Origin: Bdellovibrionales bacterium
Lineage (GTDB): Bacteria; Bdellovibrionota; JAFGOL01
Assembly (NCBI GenBank): GCA_022710165.1
Contig: JAKLHL010000008.1
Location: forward strand, 1 to 18,086
Direction of reading: 5' to 3'
Length of the DNA stretch: 18,086 nucleotides
Of this stretch, positions 1 through 7,412 are shown one piece after another (positions within the stretch are counted from its first letter, which is position 1; the number at the start of each line of letters is the position of its first letter). Under the pieces are notes generated by a model. That model ran no database searches. It was not told the origin of the DNA and saw nothing but the letters and a program-made list of their open reading frames with translations. The position numbers and the translations under genes are program-made.

Positions 1-1114
1 CGTTGTTGCCGTTATCTATGGTAAAACGATCTATGCCTTTCGCAGAAGGGTCCACCGTGAATATATCAAAGTAAGATCTTTTGCCAAAAGGGTTGTCCAA
101 GCCTGCAAAAACTATCATGCCTCCATCCGGCGACCATTCAGGCGATGAGTTATAATAACGATTGAAAGTCAATCTTGTAAGCTGTTTTGTGGCAAGCTCA
201 AGTTTGTAAAGCTCGGGGTTCCCCGTCTTTGAAGAAGAGAAAACTATGAATTTGCCGTCAGGGGAATAAGATGGTTCCACGTCAAGCCCTGGGTTCTTAA
301 GGATAGGCTCAATAGTTTTGTTCTCAACATCATAAACATAAAGATCAGGATCACCATAACGGCTGTGGGTGAATGCCAGGAACTTCCCATCAGGCGACCA
401 GGTAGCTCCGCTGTTCTGTCCGGTGCCGCCAGAAACCAGTGTTTCTCTTCCGCTCTGTATGTCCCTTATGTATAGTTCCTGCACCGTAAGCGTGCCCCTG
501 CCCCTTATCTTCCTCGTAGCGTACCTTGTATAGGCTACCTTCATCCCGTCATGGGAAATGGCTGGAGAAAGACAAATGCTCTTAAAATAAGTAAGGGCCC
601 TCATCCTTTTACCGTCGTAATCCATAAGGTACAGGTTCTTGAAACCGTTCTTGTCACGGCACACTGCAATTATCTTGGTCTTAAAGATGCTCTTGGCCCC
701 CGTAAGTCTTTCATAGACCATGTCTGAAATACTGTGGCCTGCATCCTCTATTTCTTTATATTTCTCTACACCCTTGTTCAAAAGTTCACTGCTGTCTTTT
801 ACGTCGTAAAGCTTAACTGCCACGCCAAAACTACCAGTGCTTACAGCTACAAGATATTCAGCTCCGCTGAGCTTCCATTCCAGCATCCCTGCGTTAACCG
901 GGTCTGCGGGATAAAGGTCCCTGTCCAATGGCACGAACACGTTAGACATCTTGAGGTCTGACATTATCACCTGTTCAAGCTCTTTAGAGTAAGCATTAAC
1001 AGCGACTATAGGTTTCTTAAAATTAGGCGCACCTATATTCACATAAACAGAGGGGCTGGCCTTCGCGAACAGAGGAATAAGTATGAACAATAAGATGAGC
1101 TTAAGATTTCTCAC
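1..1114 (-). CDS. tolB: TolB, periplasmic beta-propeller of the Tol-Pal system (3' end off window)
   Basis: I read this frame directly from the reverse strand: about 371 codons without a stop, continuing past the left edge. The start is a GTG at 1114, four bases after the stop of the upstream BamB-like gene. It gives a signal peptide with a hydrophobic core (LILLFILIPLF) and a likely cleavage after AKA. The N-terminal mixed domain is followed by propeller repeats with WSPDGK, YSPDGK and WSPDGG signatures, as in TolB/WD40-like proteins. TolB works in the periplasm with Pal and TolA in envelope constriction and outer-membrane integrity. The usual length is about 430 residues, so roughly 60 are missing. 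The only SD-like bases (AGGG) overlap the upstream stop and sit just 2 nt from the GTG, so translational coupling is likely. The next in-frame ATG would remove the signal peptide. Confidence 0.9.
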   Translation of the reverse strand, partial: MRNLKLILLFILIPLFAKASPSVYVNIGAPNFKKPIVAVNAYSKELEQVIMSDLKMSNVFVPLDRDLYPADPVNAGMLEWKLSGAEYLVAVSTGSFGVAVKLYDVKDSSELLNKGVEKYKEIEDAGHSISDMVYERLTGAKSIFKTKIIAVCRDKNGFKNLYLMDYDGKRMRALTYFKSICLSPAISHDGMKVAYTRYATRKIRGRGTLTVQELYIRDIQSGRETLVSGGTGQNSGATWSPDGKFLAFTHSRYGDPDLYVYDVENKTIEPILKNPGLDVEPSYSPDGKFIVFSSSKTGNPELYKLELATKQLTRLTFNRYYNSSPEWSPDGGMIVFAGLDNPFGKRSYFDIFTVDPSAKGIDRFTIDNGNN

Positions 1115-1118
1115 GACC

Positions 1119-2222
1119 CTACAAAACCCTTACAGCGTATAGGACACCAAAGTTAGACATAAAATATATGTTGTTGCCGTCAACGATCGGGTCCGCCAAA
1201 ACACCTGTACCCGTATTGTACTCCTTTACGAACTTACCATTGCTCCTTTCAAAGAGCATAATGCCCCTTTCTGATGAGCCGACCACAACATACTCGTTCA
1301 AAAGAACAGGTGCGGTAGGTATACCGGAGCTCAACTTGGTGTTCCATGTAACAGCACCGTCAGAAGCTCCAAGAAGATACAGATAACCGTCGCTGGAAGC
1401 ATAATAAAGTTCCTGGCCTACAACAGAAACGCTTTTTGCACTGCCATCCTTTATCGACCACACGACCTGTCCGCTCTTCCTGTCAAAGCAGTATAGGTTA
1501 CCATCGTAAGAAGGTACTATCACCCTTTTCTCGTCTACATATGGAGTAGCATCTACATCCTTGAATTTTCCAACAGAGGTGAGCTTTTTATCTATCACTA
1601 TCGAACCGCTGGCTACATTAGCGCCCACAAAGGAGCCGTCAGAAAAACCAACGTACACCATGTCATCATAACAGACAGGTGAAGAGGCCCCTTTCACGAC
1701 CGGGACACCAGATGGGAACTCTTTTCTTATGGTCCAAAGGACCTTGCCCGTCTTAGCATCTAGAGCATAGAAAACATTGCTGCTGCCAAGAACGAATATT
1801 CTGCCGTCGCAGTAAGCTGGCGTTGAATATACAGGATGGCCAGTATAATAAGACCACAAGTAGTCACCGTTCCTGTACGAGAACGCTTTTACATAACCGT
1901 CTGTATTGCCAAAGTACACAACGCTCTCATGGAAAAGAGGGCTCATCTCTATACCGCCTGAATCCTTTATCACCCTCTTTAAAAGACCGTTATACTTGCT
2001 TGCTACTACTAATTTACCGTCGCTGCCGCCTTGAAAGATCTCGTCGCCGATAAGGACTGGCGATGCCTGCTCGTGTTTTTTTGCCCCAAACTGAGGACCA
2101 GAAGAAATATCCATGGCCCACATACCTATAAGTTCAGGTGTTTTTTTCTTTGGAGCGGTAGAGCAAGAAGCAACCAAAGCAATAGAAGCTGTAAGCAGCG
2201 TTATAAATATCCTTTTTTTCAT
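1119..2222 (-). CDS. BamB-like outer-membrane lipoprotein with PQQ-type propeller
   Basis: The protein has 367 residues. A lipoprotein signal ends in VASC, placing the lipidated Cys at residue 20. Repeated PQQ-like blades fill the rest, with recurring patterns such as ALDAKTGKVLW, CFDRKSGQVVW and LLGASDGAVTW. This fits BamB (about 390 residues in E. coli), the propeller lipoprotein of the BAM complex that inserts beta-barrels in the outer membrane. The ATG overlaps the stop of the upstream TPR gene (ATGA), and tolB follows after 4 nt. The order TPR membrane protein then BamB matches the yfgM-bamB arrangement in proteobacteria, which supports the assignment. Other PQQ-repeat lipoproteins share this fold, so BamB identity rests on the lipobox, length and neighbours. 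Confidence 0.75.
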   Translation of the reverse strand: MKKRIFITLLTASIALVASCSTAPKKKTPELIGMWAMDISSGPQFGAKKHEQASPVLIGDEIFQGGSDGKLVVASKYNGLLKRVIKDSGGIEMSPLFHESVVYFGNTDGYVKAFSYRNGDYLWSYYTGHPVYSTPAYCDGRIFVLGSSNVFYALDAKTGKVLWTIRKEFPSGVPVVKGASSPVCYDDMVYVGFSDGSFVGANVASGSIVIDKKLTSVGKFKDVDATPYVDEKRVIVPSYDGNLYCFDRKSGQVVWSIKDGSAKSVSVVGQELYYASSDGYLYLLGASDGAVTWNTKLSSGIPTAPVLLNEYVVVGSSERGIMLFERSNGKFVKEYNTGTGVLADPIVDGNNIYFMSNFGVLYAVRVL

Positions 2223-2881
2223 AGACCTACCTTTAAGACTGACGCCATTCTGGCATAATCAGTGTCCGGGAAAGAGACTATTACAGACTCATATGCGGAC
2301 AAGGCGTTATTCTTGTCGCCAAGCTTTTGATAGCACCTGCCTACGCCCAGCATACTTACAGCTCTATAAACAGCTGAATTAAGTTCTCTTAGGCCCTCGA
2401 ACTTCTTTAATGCGCCATTTATATCGCCCTTGTTCTCTAGTGAATATGCTGATCCGAGCATTGAAAGTTCTTCCAAAAGACCGCTGCTATTATCGGCCAC
2501 ATGATCAAAATAAGTTATGGCCTTGTCCCATTCACCCTTGTTGTAATAAAGTTCTGCCAGCATGTATCTTGCTTCCATCCCTGCTGTCGTAGAACCAAGC
2601 TGGTCAAGCCTGCCCTCTACAAGTTTTATATAATCATCAGGATTAGAAGATCCCATGGCCTTTACTTCTTTGTTCAACTCATAAAGTGCGGTCATTGCCT
2701 TTTGTTCCCTCTTGTCGTTCACATGGGAGATCAATACATACGCCAAGGTTATGGCTATTATAATTGCTGAAAAGGTCAGATAAGCTTTTACGTTCGTCCT
2801 TAGGTAGCCAACGAACTTAAGCATGGTCTTAAAGAACTTGTCTGGAGACTTAAGCTCCTTTAAAGAAAATCTTTTGGACAT
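2219..2881 (-). CDS. YfgM-like single-span membrane TPR protein
   Basis: The protein has 220 residues. A basic cytoplasmic N-terminus of about 30 residues precedes one membrane span (about 33-53). The periplasmic part holds helical TPR-like repeats, for example YMLAELYYNKGEWDKAITYF, the KGDINGALKKFEGL block, and GRCYQKLGDKNNALSAYES near the C-terminus. This is the architecture of YfgM/ancillary SecYEG translocon subunits and of tol-pal-type TPR proteins. The start is supported by GGAGGG at 2891-2896, 9 nt before the ATG. It is the first gene of the TPR-bamB-tolB operon and lies under the promoter at 2903-2931. The YfgM label comes from architecture plus the bamB neighbour; a general TPR adaptor role is the alternative. 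Confidence 0.7.
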   Translation of the reverse strand: MSKRFSLKELKSPDKFFKTMLKFVGYLRTNVKAYLTFSAIIIAITLAYVLISHVNDKREQKAMTALYELNKEVKAMGSSNPDDYIKLVEGRLDQLGSTTAGMEARYMLAELYYNKGEWDKAITYFDHVADNSSGLLEELSMLGSAYSLENKGDINGALKKFEGLRELNSAVYRAVSMLGVGRCYQKLGDKNNALSAYESVIVSFPDTDYARMASVLKVGL

Positions 2882-2902
2882 ATATAATTACCCTCCGCGT
2901 GC

Positions 2903-2931
2903 ATACTATTCCAGCGGTATTGCTTTGTCAA
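2903..2931 (-). promoter_or_regulatory. sigma70-type promoter of the TPR-bamB-tolB operon
   Basis: The reverse strand reads TTGACA (2931-2926), a 17-bp spacer, then TAGTAT (2908-2903). This is a perfect -35 and a 4/6 -10 at ideal spacing. The predicted transcription start is near 2896, leaving a leader of about 15 nt that begins at or inside the GGAGGG ribosome binding site. The -35 box overlaps a TTGTCA on the plus strand that could belong to a weaker divergent promoter for the outer-membrane protein gene. Confidence 0.6.
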
Positions 2932-2973
2932 AACCTGATTGCTCTTATTACTCTCGTATGTTACATTTTTAAT

Positions 2974-3864
2974 ATGAAAAGGACCTGCCTATTATTGTGT
3001 GCTCTTTTTTACCCGCTGTTGGCAGTATATTCACAAGAAATGGGGCAAGCCCCGGCCGAAGTAAATACCGGTGAAACGATAACCACCCCTCAGGCACAGG
3101 AAGAAGTTATCCCACAGGCTTTACCCTCGCAGACAGTAAGGCCAGAAGAAGACCATTACTCTGACCCATTCGCTCCTATAGCCCAGTTCGATCCGGCAGA
3201 GATTGACGAAGAAGAAGAGGTCACAGAAAGATTCTACGACTATGGAAGGCTCATACACATATCATTCGGAGGAGGACTTGCCCAGCCTGTAGGCCCATTC
3301 TCCACTTTTTATTCAACAGGCTGGATGCTCGGGACCAGGTTCACTTACTTCCTTGACTGGGACCTTGGTATAACTTTCCATACAGGCATAGGAAGGGCCG
3401 GCATCTCATACCTTAACCCTAATCCTGTAACGTCAGGAATAGTGCCGGAATTCACCGGTAAGGCCACCTTGTTCGAACTTGGGTTTGGGATAAAGTACTA
3501 TCCTAATTTTTACGATATTTCCCGCTCCATAGCCTGGCTTAACCCTTCGCTCTTACTCGGGCTTGAGCTTTTTGTCATAAATGATGAAATAAACGATCAA
3601 GACCTTGAGGACCTTAAGACCTACAACATCAATGACCCTTCGCACAGAGTAACAGCCCCTGCAGTGTTCATGGGTCTTGGACTTGATATACCTATATTGA
3701 GGAAAGTAGTCTACGTCGGCTTAGAGTTCGTTTTCCACGTAACATTCTTCCCATCGTATAACTACAGAATAGAGGATAACGACCCTCACTTTGGCGCAGA
3801 TACAGGTTTGAATTACAGCGGAAGGTTCCTAAGCTACGGCATGCATATAATCTGGAATATCTAG
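2974..3864 (+). CDS. Outer-membrane beta-barrel protein, family not identified
   Basis: From the ATG at 2974 the protein has 296 residues. It starts with a clear signal peptide (MKRTCLLLCALFYPLLAVYS, cleavage near residue 20). An acidic, Pro/Gln-rich linker (about 20-85) comes next. The rest is about 200 residues of alternating hydrophobic and aromatic strands (ISFGGGLAQPVG, FTYFLDWDLGITF, LFELGFGIKYYPN, VVYVGLEFVFHVTFF), as in small OmpW/OmpA-like eight-stranded barrels. The open frame extends to a GTG at 2899, but that extension removes a proper signal peptide and I reject it. The last residue is Ile rather than the common C-terminal Phe. No SD precedes the ATG. The stop codon shares its bases with the stop of the convergent gene at 3861-4526. 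The substrate or role is unknown. Confidence 0.7.
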   Translation: MKRTCLLLCALFYPLLAVYSQEMGQAPAEVNTGETITTPQAQEEVIPQALPSQTVRPEEDHYSDPFAPIAQFDPAEIDEEEEVTERFYDYGRLIHISFGGGLAQPVGPFSTFYSTGWMLGTRFTYFLDWDLGITFHTGIGRAGISYLNPNPVTSGIVPEFTGKATLFELGFGIKYYPNFYDISRSIAWLNPSLLLGLELFVINDEINDQDLEDLKTYNINDPSHRVTAPAVFMGLGLDIPILRKVVYVGLEFVFHVTFFPSYNYRIEDNDPHFGADTGLNYSGRFLSYGMHIIWNI

Positions 3865-4526
3865 ATCTCGCTCCTGTTGTAACTTAATTTCTTATAAAAG
3901 TCATAAGCAGACATTATTTGTATCTCTTTAGGTGTAAGTTCCCTTACTCCGTTTATCTCTGGGTTCTTATACTTGTTGAATATCTTTATGTACTCCCTAA
4001 AGTTAGACGCTGGTTTTTTATTTGCCTGAGCGGTTATTATGCACCAATACAGTTCTTTTGATGTGGCCGGGTCCTGATAATGGATACCATAATGAGTCGG
4101 TGTGCTAAAAAAATCAGTCCTTACACCTCTTGCCAACAAGGCTGAGTGCATCAAAGATGCGTAGTGATGACTGTCAGGTGTGTGCTTGCCGTCCAATGCT
4201 TCATAGAACCTAGAAGCCCTTGGGGCCGTACTTGCACAGGTATAAAAGGTCTCGAACAGTATGTTGTGGGCACGACCAAGCATCTTCTTAACATCCTCTA
4301 TACTGCAGTCGTTGTACTTATCCTCTCCATCAATTCTTACAGTGCAAGGAGTGGACACCCTTTCCCTTATATTCTCTATAAATCCCTCAAAGCTTAAATG
4401 GTCATCTTCAGGCGCGCCCTCACTAAAAAGCATATTGCTGTAAAAAGCGTGAGTGGTAACAAGCCTATCCTGTGAAAATAGAAACGATGAATAAAAAAGG
4501 ACCGCTATAGCAAAACAGGTCTTCAT
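3861..4526 (-). CDS. Secreted protein of unknown function, possibly degenerate transglutaminase-like
   Basis: The protein has 221 residues. A short signal peptide (MKTCFAIAVLFYSSFLFS) puts it in the periplasm or outside. The mature part has an early Cys pair (PCTV, DCSI), a YTC motif, and then a helix SHHYASLMHSALLARGVRT followed by THYGIHYQD. The helix-plus-downstream-His pattern recalls transglutaminase/papain-like folds, in which a Cys starts the helix and a His follows. Here Ser/His stand at the expected Cys position, so catalysis by that mechanism is doubtful. This is my inference from pattern only. The ATG has no SD, and a TATAAT box lies about 10 nt upstream. The gene converges on the outer-membrane protein gene with overlapping stop codons. 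Confidence 0.55.
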   Translation of the reverse strand: MKTCFAIAVLFYSSFLFSQDRLVTTHAFYSNMLFSEGAPEDDHLSFEGFIENIRERVSTPCTVRIDGEDKYNDCSIEDVKKMLGRAHNILFETFYTCASTAPRASRFYEALDGKHTPDSHHYASLMHSALLARGVRTDFFSTPTHYGIHYQDPATSKELYWCIITAQANKKPASNFREYIKIFNKYKNPEINGVRELTPKEIQIMSAYDFYKKLSYNRSEI

Positions 4527-4536
4527 TATGTAAAAG

Positions 4537-4542
4537 ATTATA
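4537..4542 (-). promoter_or_regulatory. -10 box of the secreted-protein gene (near-leaderless start)
   Basis: A perfect TATAAT lies on the reverse strand at 4542-4537. The -35 position 17 bp upstream (TACATA, 4565-4560) is poor. The predicted start of transcription (about 4530) is only about 4 nt before the ATG at 4526, implying a nearly leaderless mRNA, consistent with the lack of an SD. The same stretch contains TATACT on the plus strand (4539-4544), so the site may fire in both directions. Confidence 0.3.
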
Positions 4543-4580
4543 CTAGATATAAAGGTTCTTATGTACTAATATTTACGGCC

Positions 4581-5399
4581 ATGGAAGCAAAAAAACACAG
4601 TATGACCGCCTACAGGATCTGCGACAAGATCCCCCTAAAACAGCTGCCCAACCTGGATATAGTTATTGGGGCCACCATAGTCTATAAGTCCAGCGACCAG
4701 ATAGAGCTAAAGACCGAGGACTTTAGGATCTACGTCTTCAGCTTTGGCGCCATAGCTTTCTTTGACTGCCCTCAACCTGAACAGGAAGAGATAATAACCA
4801 GGTTCCTTAACGAATTCTCGTCATTCATCAGCGGTATACAATCCGACCTGAGTTCTGTCAGCGACAGCATAAACCTAAGAGTTAGTGAAAAAGAGAATAC
4901 GGATTTTGGCACAATAAACGTAAAGAACCTGAACAGCCTTACAATAAGGATAGTTGCGATGCTCCTGTCACACAGCTGTGTTATAGACTTTTATGAACAG
5001 CATGTAGATAACAGCCTCGAGACTTCTACCAACTATCTTAACAAGATAAAGAAAAGGCTCTCAATACCAAGAAAAACAAAAGAGCTTATGTCATTTATGG
5101 TCGACAGTATGCAGACCAGACAGAGCATAATAACCAACCTCTTCGTGTTCGATTCACCAGAAGAGATATGGGAAGACCCATACCTTGACAGGCTCTACAA
5201 CGAAACAAAAAGGATCTTTGATATAGCTTCAAGGTTCAAGACCATAGACTACAAGTTAAAGCTTATACAGGACAACCTCTCGCTGATAGCGAACCTTGCT
5301 GCTGCAAGAAGCAACTTCTGGCTTGAGTTCATAATAATAATGCTGATCTTGACAGAGATAATGATCCCTGTGGTCAAATATTTCCTTCAAATGGTTTAG
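4581..5399 (+). CDS. RMD1/DUF155 family membrane protein
   Basis: The protein has 272 residues. It matches the RMD1/Sif2/DUF155 family of yeast Rmd1 and human RMND1. The signs are an N-terminal beta-rich domain with the signature YVFSFGAIAFFDCP (about residues 51-64), a long helical middle, and a C-terminal WLEF plus single membrane span (about 249-266), the usual tail anchor of the family. Eukaryotic members support mitochondrial translation; the bacterial function is not known. The ATG at 4581 has no SD. A weak -10-like TAATAT (4567-4572) lies just upstream, so initiation may be near-leaderless. The 3' end overlaps the convergent trmB gene by 26 bp. Family call is confident, function is not. 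Confidence 0.8.
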   Translation: MEAKKHSMTAYRICDKIPLKQLPNLDIVIGATIVYKSSDQIELKTEDFRIYVFSFGAIAFFDCPQPEQEEIITRFLNEFSSFISGIQSDLSSVSDSINLRVSEKENTDFGTINVKNLNSLTIRIVAMLLSHSCVIDFYEQHVDNSLETSTNYLNKIKKRLSIPRKTKELMSFMVDSMQTRQSIITNLFVFDSPEEIWEDPYLDRLYNETKRIFDIASRFKTIDYKLKLIQDNLSLIANLAAARSNFWLEFIIIMLILTEIMIPVVKYFLQMV

Positions 5400-6036
5400 C
5401 GACGTTAAAATAAAGCGCGTTAATAAGAAGTCCCTGCTTAAGGAATATCCTCTCAAAAGCCGTTATGCATTCATCTTCTTTTTTACCTTTTAGGTAATAA
5501 TCCCTCGTGAACTCCGTCACCGTTATGCCAAGCTCGTCAATAAGGCCGTATATGGTGTTTACTATGCTCAAAAAATAATCGTCGTTATCGGTCCTTATCC
5601 TTATTTCCGAACCCGGGATAAGTTTCGAACTTAGCCTTAGCATATAGCCCCTTTGTATGAGCCTGTTCTTTTTTTGTTTGGTCTTAGGCCAGGGGTCAGG
5701 AAAGAAGATGTTAACTCCCGATATCTGCCCCGCGCAGAAAAGGTCGGGAAGCTTTTTTGCATCCATCTTAAAGACAGCACAATTCTTAAGTCCGGCCTTT
5801 TGTATCTTTAATGCGGTCCTAAAGACCTCTTTGTACTGGAGCTCTACACCGATGTAGAAAGTAGCTGGGTCCTTAGAAGCCTCATACACAAGCGCCTCGC
5901 CATTGCCGCAGCCTATATCAAGATGTATGGGACCTTTTACGGATTTAATTGCTGATGCACATTCGTCGTCAGAGAACACGAGTCCGTGGAATTGTTTTAT
6001 CTGATCTATATACGGATTTAAGAACTTATTTGCCAA
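5374..6036 (-). CDS. trmB: tRNA (guanine-N7)-methyltransferase TrmB
   Basis: The protein has 220 residues, normal for TrmB, which makes m7G46 in the variable loop of tRNA using S-adenosylmethionine. The SAM-binding motif HLDIGCGNGEA is at about 38-48, the acidic loop at IGVELQ (62-67), and the family signature FFPDPWPKTKQKKNRL at 111-126, where the Asp is catalytic in known homologues. The start overlaps the end of the small unknown gene upstream by 11 bp, suggesting co-transcription. The 3' end overlaps the RMD1 gene on the other strand. Confidence 0.95.
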   Translation of the reverse strand: MANKFLNPYIDQIKQFHGLVFSDDECASAIKSVKGPIHLDIGCGNGEALVYEASKDPATFYIGVELQYKEVFRTALKIQKAGLKNCAVFKMDAKKLPDLFCAGQISGVNIFFPDPWPKTKQKKNRLIQRGYMLRLSSKLIPGSEIRIRTDNDDYFLSIVNTIYGLIDELGITVTEFTRDYYLKGKKEDECITAFERIFLKQGLLINALYFNVAKPFEGNI

Positions 6037-6286
6037 CGTTCCTGTCTAGCCAGGTCTTGAACTTATTGAACTCTTTGTAAGGGTCTATAAGGTTCCTAAG
6101 AACGTCTAAAGTCACTGGGACCTCGTTCTTTTGCTTATCAGCATCCCAATACTTGAATTTGCTTACGCCCATGAACACAGACCTGCACCAGCTGTCCAAA
6201 GCCTCTACGACCCATGGAGGAAGGTTACTTTTATTGACTACTTGCAGATAATCTTGAAGCTCTTCTCTAACATCGGATATTTTCAT
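6026..6286 (-). CDS. Small protein of unknown function upstream of trmB
   Basis: I chose the ATG at 6286 (86 residues) rather than the GTG at 6292, because AAGAGG at 6295-6300 sits 8 nt before the ATG but only 2 nt before the GTG. The protein is soluble, mostly helical and slightly basic, with several aromatic residues (SWCRSVFMGVSKFKYW) and no signal peptide or recognised domain. It overlaps trmB by 11 bp, so the two are probably translated from one mRNA. A functional link to tRNA modification is only suggested by position. Confidence 0.55.
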   Translation of the reverse strand: MKISDVREELQDYLQVVNKSNLPPWVVEALDSWCRSVFMGVSKFKYWDADKQKNEVPVTLDVLRNLIDPYKEFNKFKTWLDRNVGK

Positions 6287-6294
6287 CAGCACAA

Positions 6295-6300
6295 CCTCTT
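6295..6300 (-). promoter_or_regulatory. Ribosome binding site deciding the start of the 86-residue gene
   Basis: AAGAGG on the reverse strand is 8 nt from the ATG at 6286. The alternative GTG start at 6292 would be only 2 nt away. Confidence 0.5.
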
Positions 6301-6326
6301 TAAAGAATTGTTTATTGTATTTTTTC

Positions 6327-6332
6327 TATAAT
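6327..6332 (+). promoter_or_regulatory. Possible -10 box of psd
   Basis: A perfect TATAAT ends about 20 nt before the psd ATG, giving a predicted leader of about 14 nt with no SD. No good -35 is present at 16-18 bp, so this is tentative. Confidence 0.25.
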
Positions 6333-6352
6333 CCATATACCTTTAAAAGTAA

Positions 6353-7123
6353 ATGCCATACTTGAATTACATTTTCATTCTCTACAGTAGCATCGTAAAA
6401 GGTCTCTCAAAAGTCCATGTACCAAAACCCCTTAGAAGGCCTTTCTTTAAGATGTTCGGACGGACCTTTATGGGGATGAACTCCTTGGACTTTAAAGAAC
6501 TGGATACGGATCTTAGCGGGCATAAGGACATCTCAGAGTTCTTTTCAAGGAGCATAGACCTTGGCTCAAGACCACTCAGCGATCATGACCTTGTGTCTCC
6601 CTGTGACGGTATAATAAGCGAATATGGGAACATTAACAGTAAAGACCAGACCATGAAGGTCAAGGGTTTGGACTATAGTTTGAACGAACTTTTAAAAGAC
6701 GAGTCCCTTTGCAAAAGTTTAGAGAACGGTTCTTACATAGTAATATATCTCTCGCCCAGGAACTACCACAGGTTCCATACTCCTTTATCCGGGAATGTAG
6801 CTTATTTTAAACACATACCAGGTTACGCCTTCCCTGTTAATAAAGCTGGGCTTATGCTTGCTGGCAACGTCTACGCAAAGAACGAAAGGGTCATCTTGTC
6901 TATAAATAGTAAAGATACCAAACTGTGCATGGCTATAGTAGGGGCCTGTGCTGTAAGGGGTATTAAAATGTTAAAGGGTGATGGCGATGCTGTAAGCAAG
7001 GGTCAAGAGCTTGGCCGTTTTGAGCTAGGGTCATCAATAGTCTTGATATCAGATAAAAGGCTGTTCCCAAACTACGAGCCTGTCAAACAGCCGATAAAAG
7101 CAAGAGGGTCATTGTTCCAATAG
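6353..7123 (+). CDS. psd: Phosphatidylserine decarboxylase proenzyme
   Basis: The protein has 256 residues. Phosphatidylserine decarboxylase converts phosphatidylserine to phosphatidylethanolamine at the inner membrane. Visible family features are PCDG with Asp85 of the self-cleavage triad, the YHRFHTP motif (His139, His142), ERV at 178-180, and the LGSS cleavage site (225-228). There the proenzyme should split between Gly226 and Ser227, leaving a pyruvoyl-capped alpha chain of about 30 residues. Many homologues have LGST; the Ser variant is common enough to be functional. The N-terminus is hydrophobic and membrane-associated. The ATG has no SD. The gene stands alone on the plus strand, and its last 15 bp overlap the convergent small membrane-protein gene. 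Confidence 0.93.
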   Translation: MPYLNYIFILYSSIVKGLSKVHVPKPLRRPFFKMFGRTFMGMNSLDFKELDTDLSGHKDISEFFSRSIDLGSRPLSDHDLVSPCDGIISEYGNINSKDQTMKVKGLDYSLNELLKDESLCKSLENGSYIVIYLSPRNYHRFHTPLSGNVAYFKHIPGYAFPVNKAGLMLAGNVYAKNERVILSINSKDTKLCMAIVGACAVRGIKMLKGDGDAVSKGQELGRFELGSSIVLISDKRLFPNYEPVKQPIKARGSLFQ

Positions 7124-7399
7124 GTTTTGGAGCTCTTTCCTGTCCTTATCCCCTATATCCGCTTCTGGTGATGTCTTTGGTTTTACGTCAGATCTTACAG
7201 GTTTTTTCACTGGTTCTTTAACCACAGCCTCTTTTTCGTTATCCTGTGCTGGCATATCGGTTTCAGTGGTTTTCTGAGAAGACCCAAAAGACCTCACATA
7301 TTCTTCAATGTACGTTTGTATCTTCCTTCCTTTGTATTCAAGCTGTGACACGATTATCAATATTATAAGCAACAGGACTAGTTTAATTATAAACTTCAC
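7109..7399 (-). CDS. Small single-span membrane protein downstream of mglA
   Basis: I place the start at the GTG at 7399 (96 residues) because a perfect GGAGG (7406-7410) stands 6 nt before it. The longer ATG frame from 7429 would overlap mglA and put the GGAGG inside the coding region. The protein has one N-terminal membrane span (about 3-18, KFIIKLVLLLIILIIV). A polar, Lys/Glu/Pro-rich and probably disordered tail ends in a charged helix (KDRKELQNLLEQ). No domain is recognised. Its place at the end of the recR-mglB-mglA operon suggests, but does not show, a membrane partner of the MglA switch. It overlaps psd tail-to-tail by 15 bp. Confidence 0.6.
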   Translation of the reverse strand: MKFIIKLVLLLIILIIVSQLEYKGRKIQTYIEEYVRSFGSSQKTTETDMPAQDNEKEAVVKEPVKKPVRSDVKPKTSPEADIGDKDRKELQNLLEQ

Positions 7400-7405
7400 T
7401 TTACC

Positions 7406-7410
7406 CCTCC
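7406..7410 (-). promoter_or_regulatory. Ribosome binding site fixing a GTG start
   Basis: GGAGG on the reverse strand lies 6 nt before the GTG at 7399, just after the mglA stop (7413-7415). It decides the start of the small membrane-protein gene. Confidence 0.6.
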
Positions 7411-7412
7411 GT

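Noticed and set aside
734..961. Plus-strand open frame of 75 codons near the left edge
   Set aside because: It lies opposite the clear tolB frame, and its sequence has no features of a real protein.
2899..2973. N-terminal extension of the outer-membrane protein from a GTG at 2899
   Set aside because: It would place a second hydrophobic stretch before a complete signal peptide, has no SD, and overlaps the promoter of the divergent operon.
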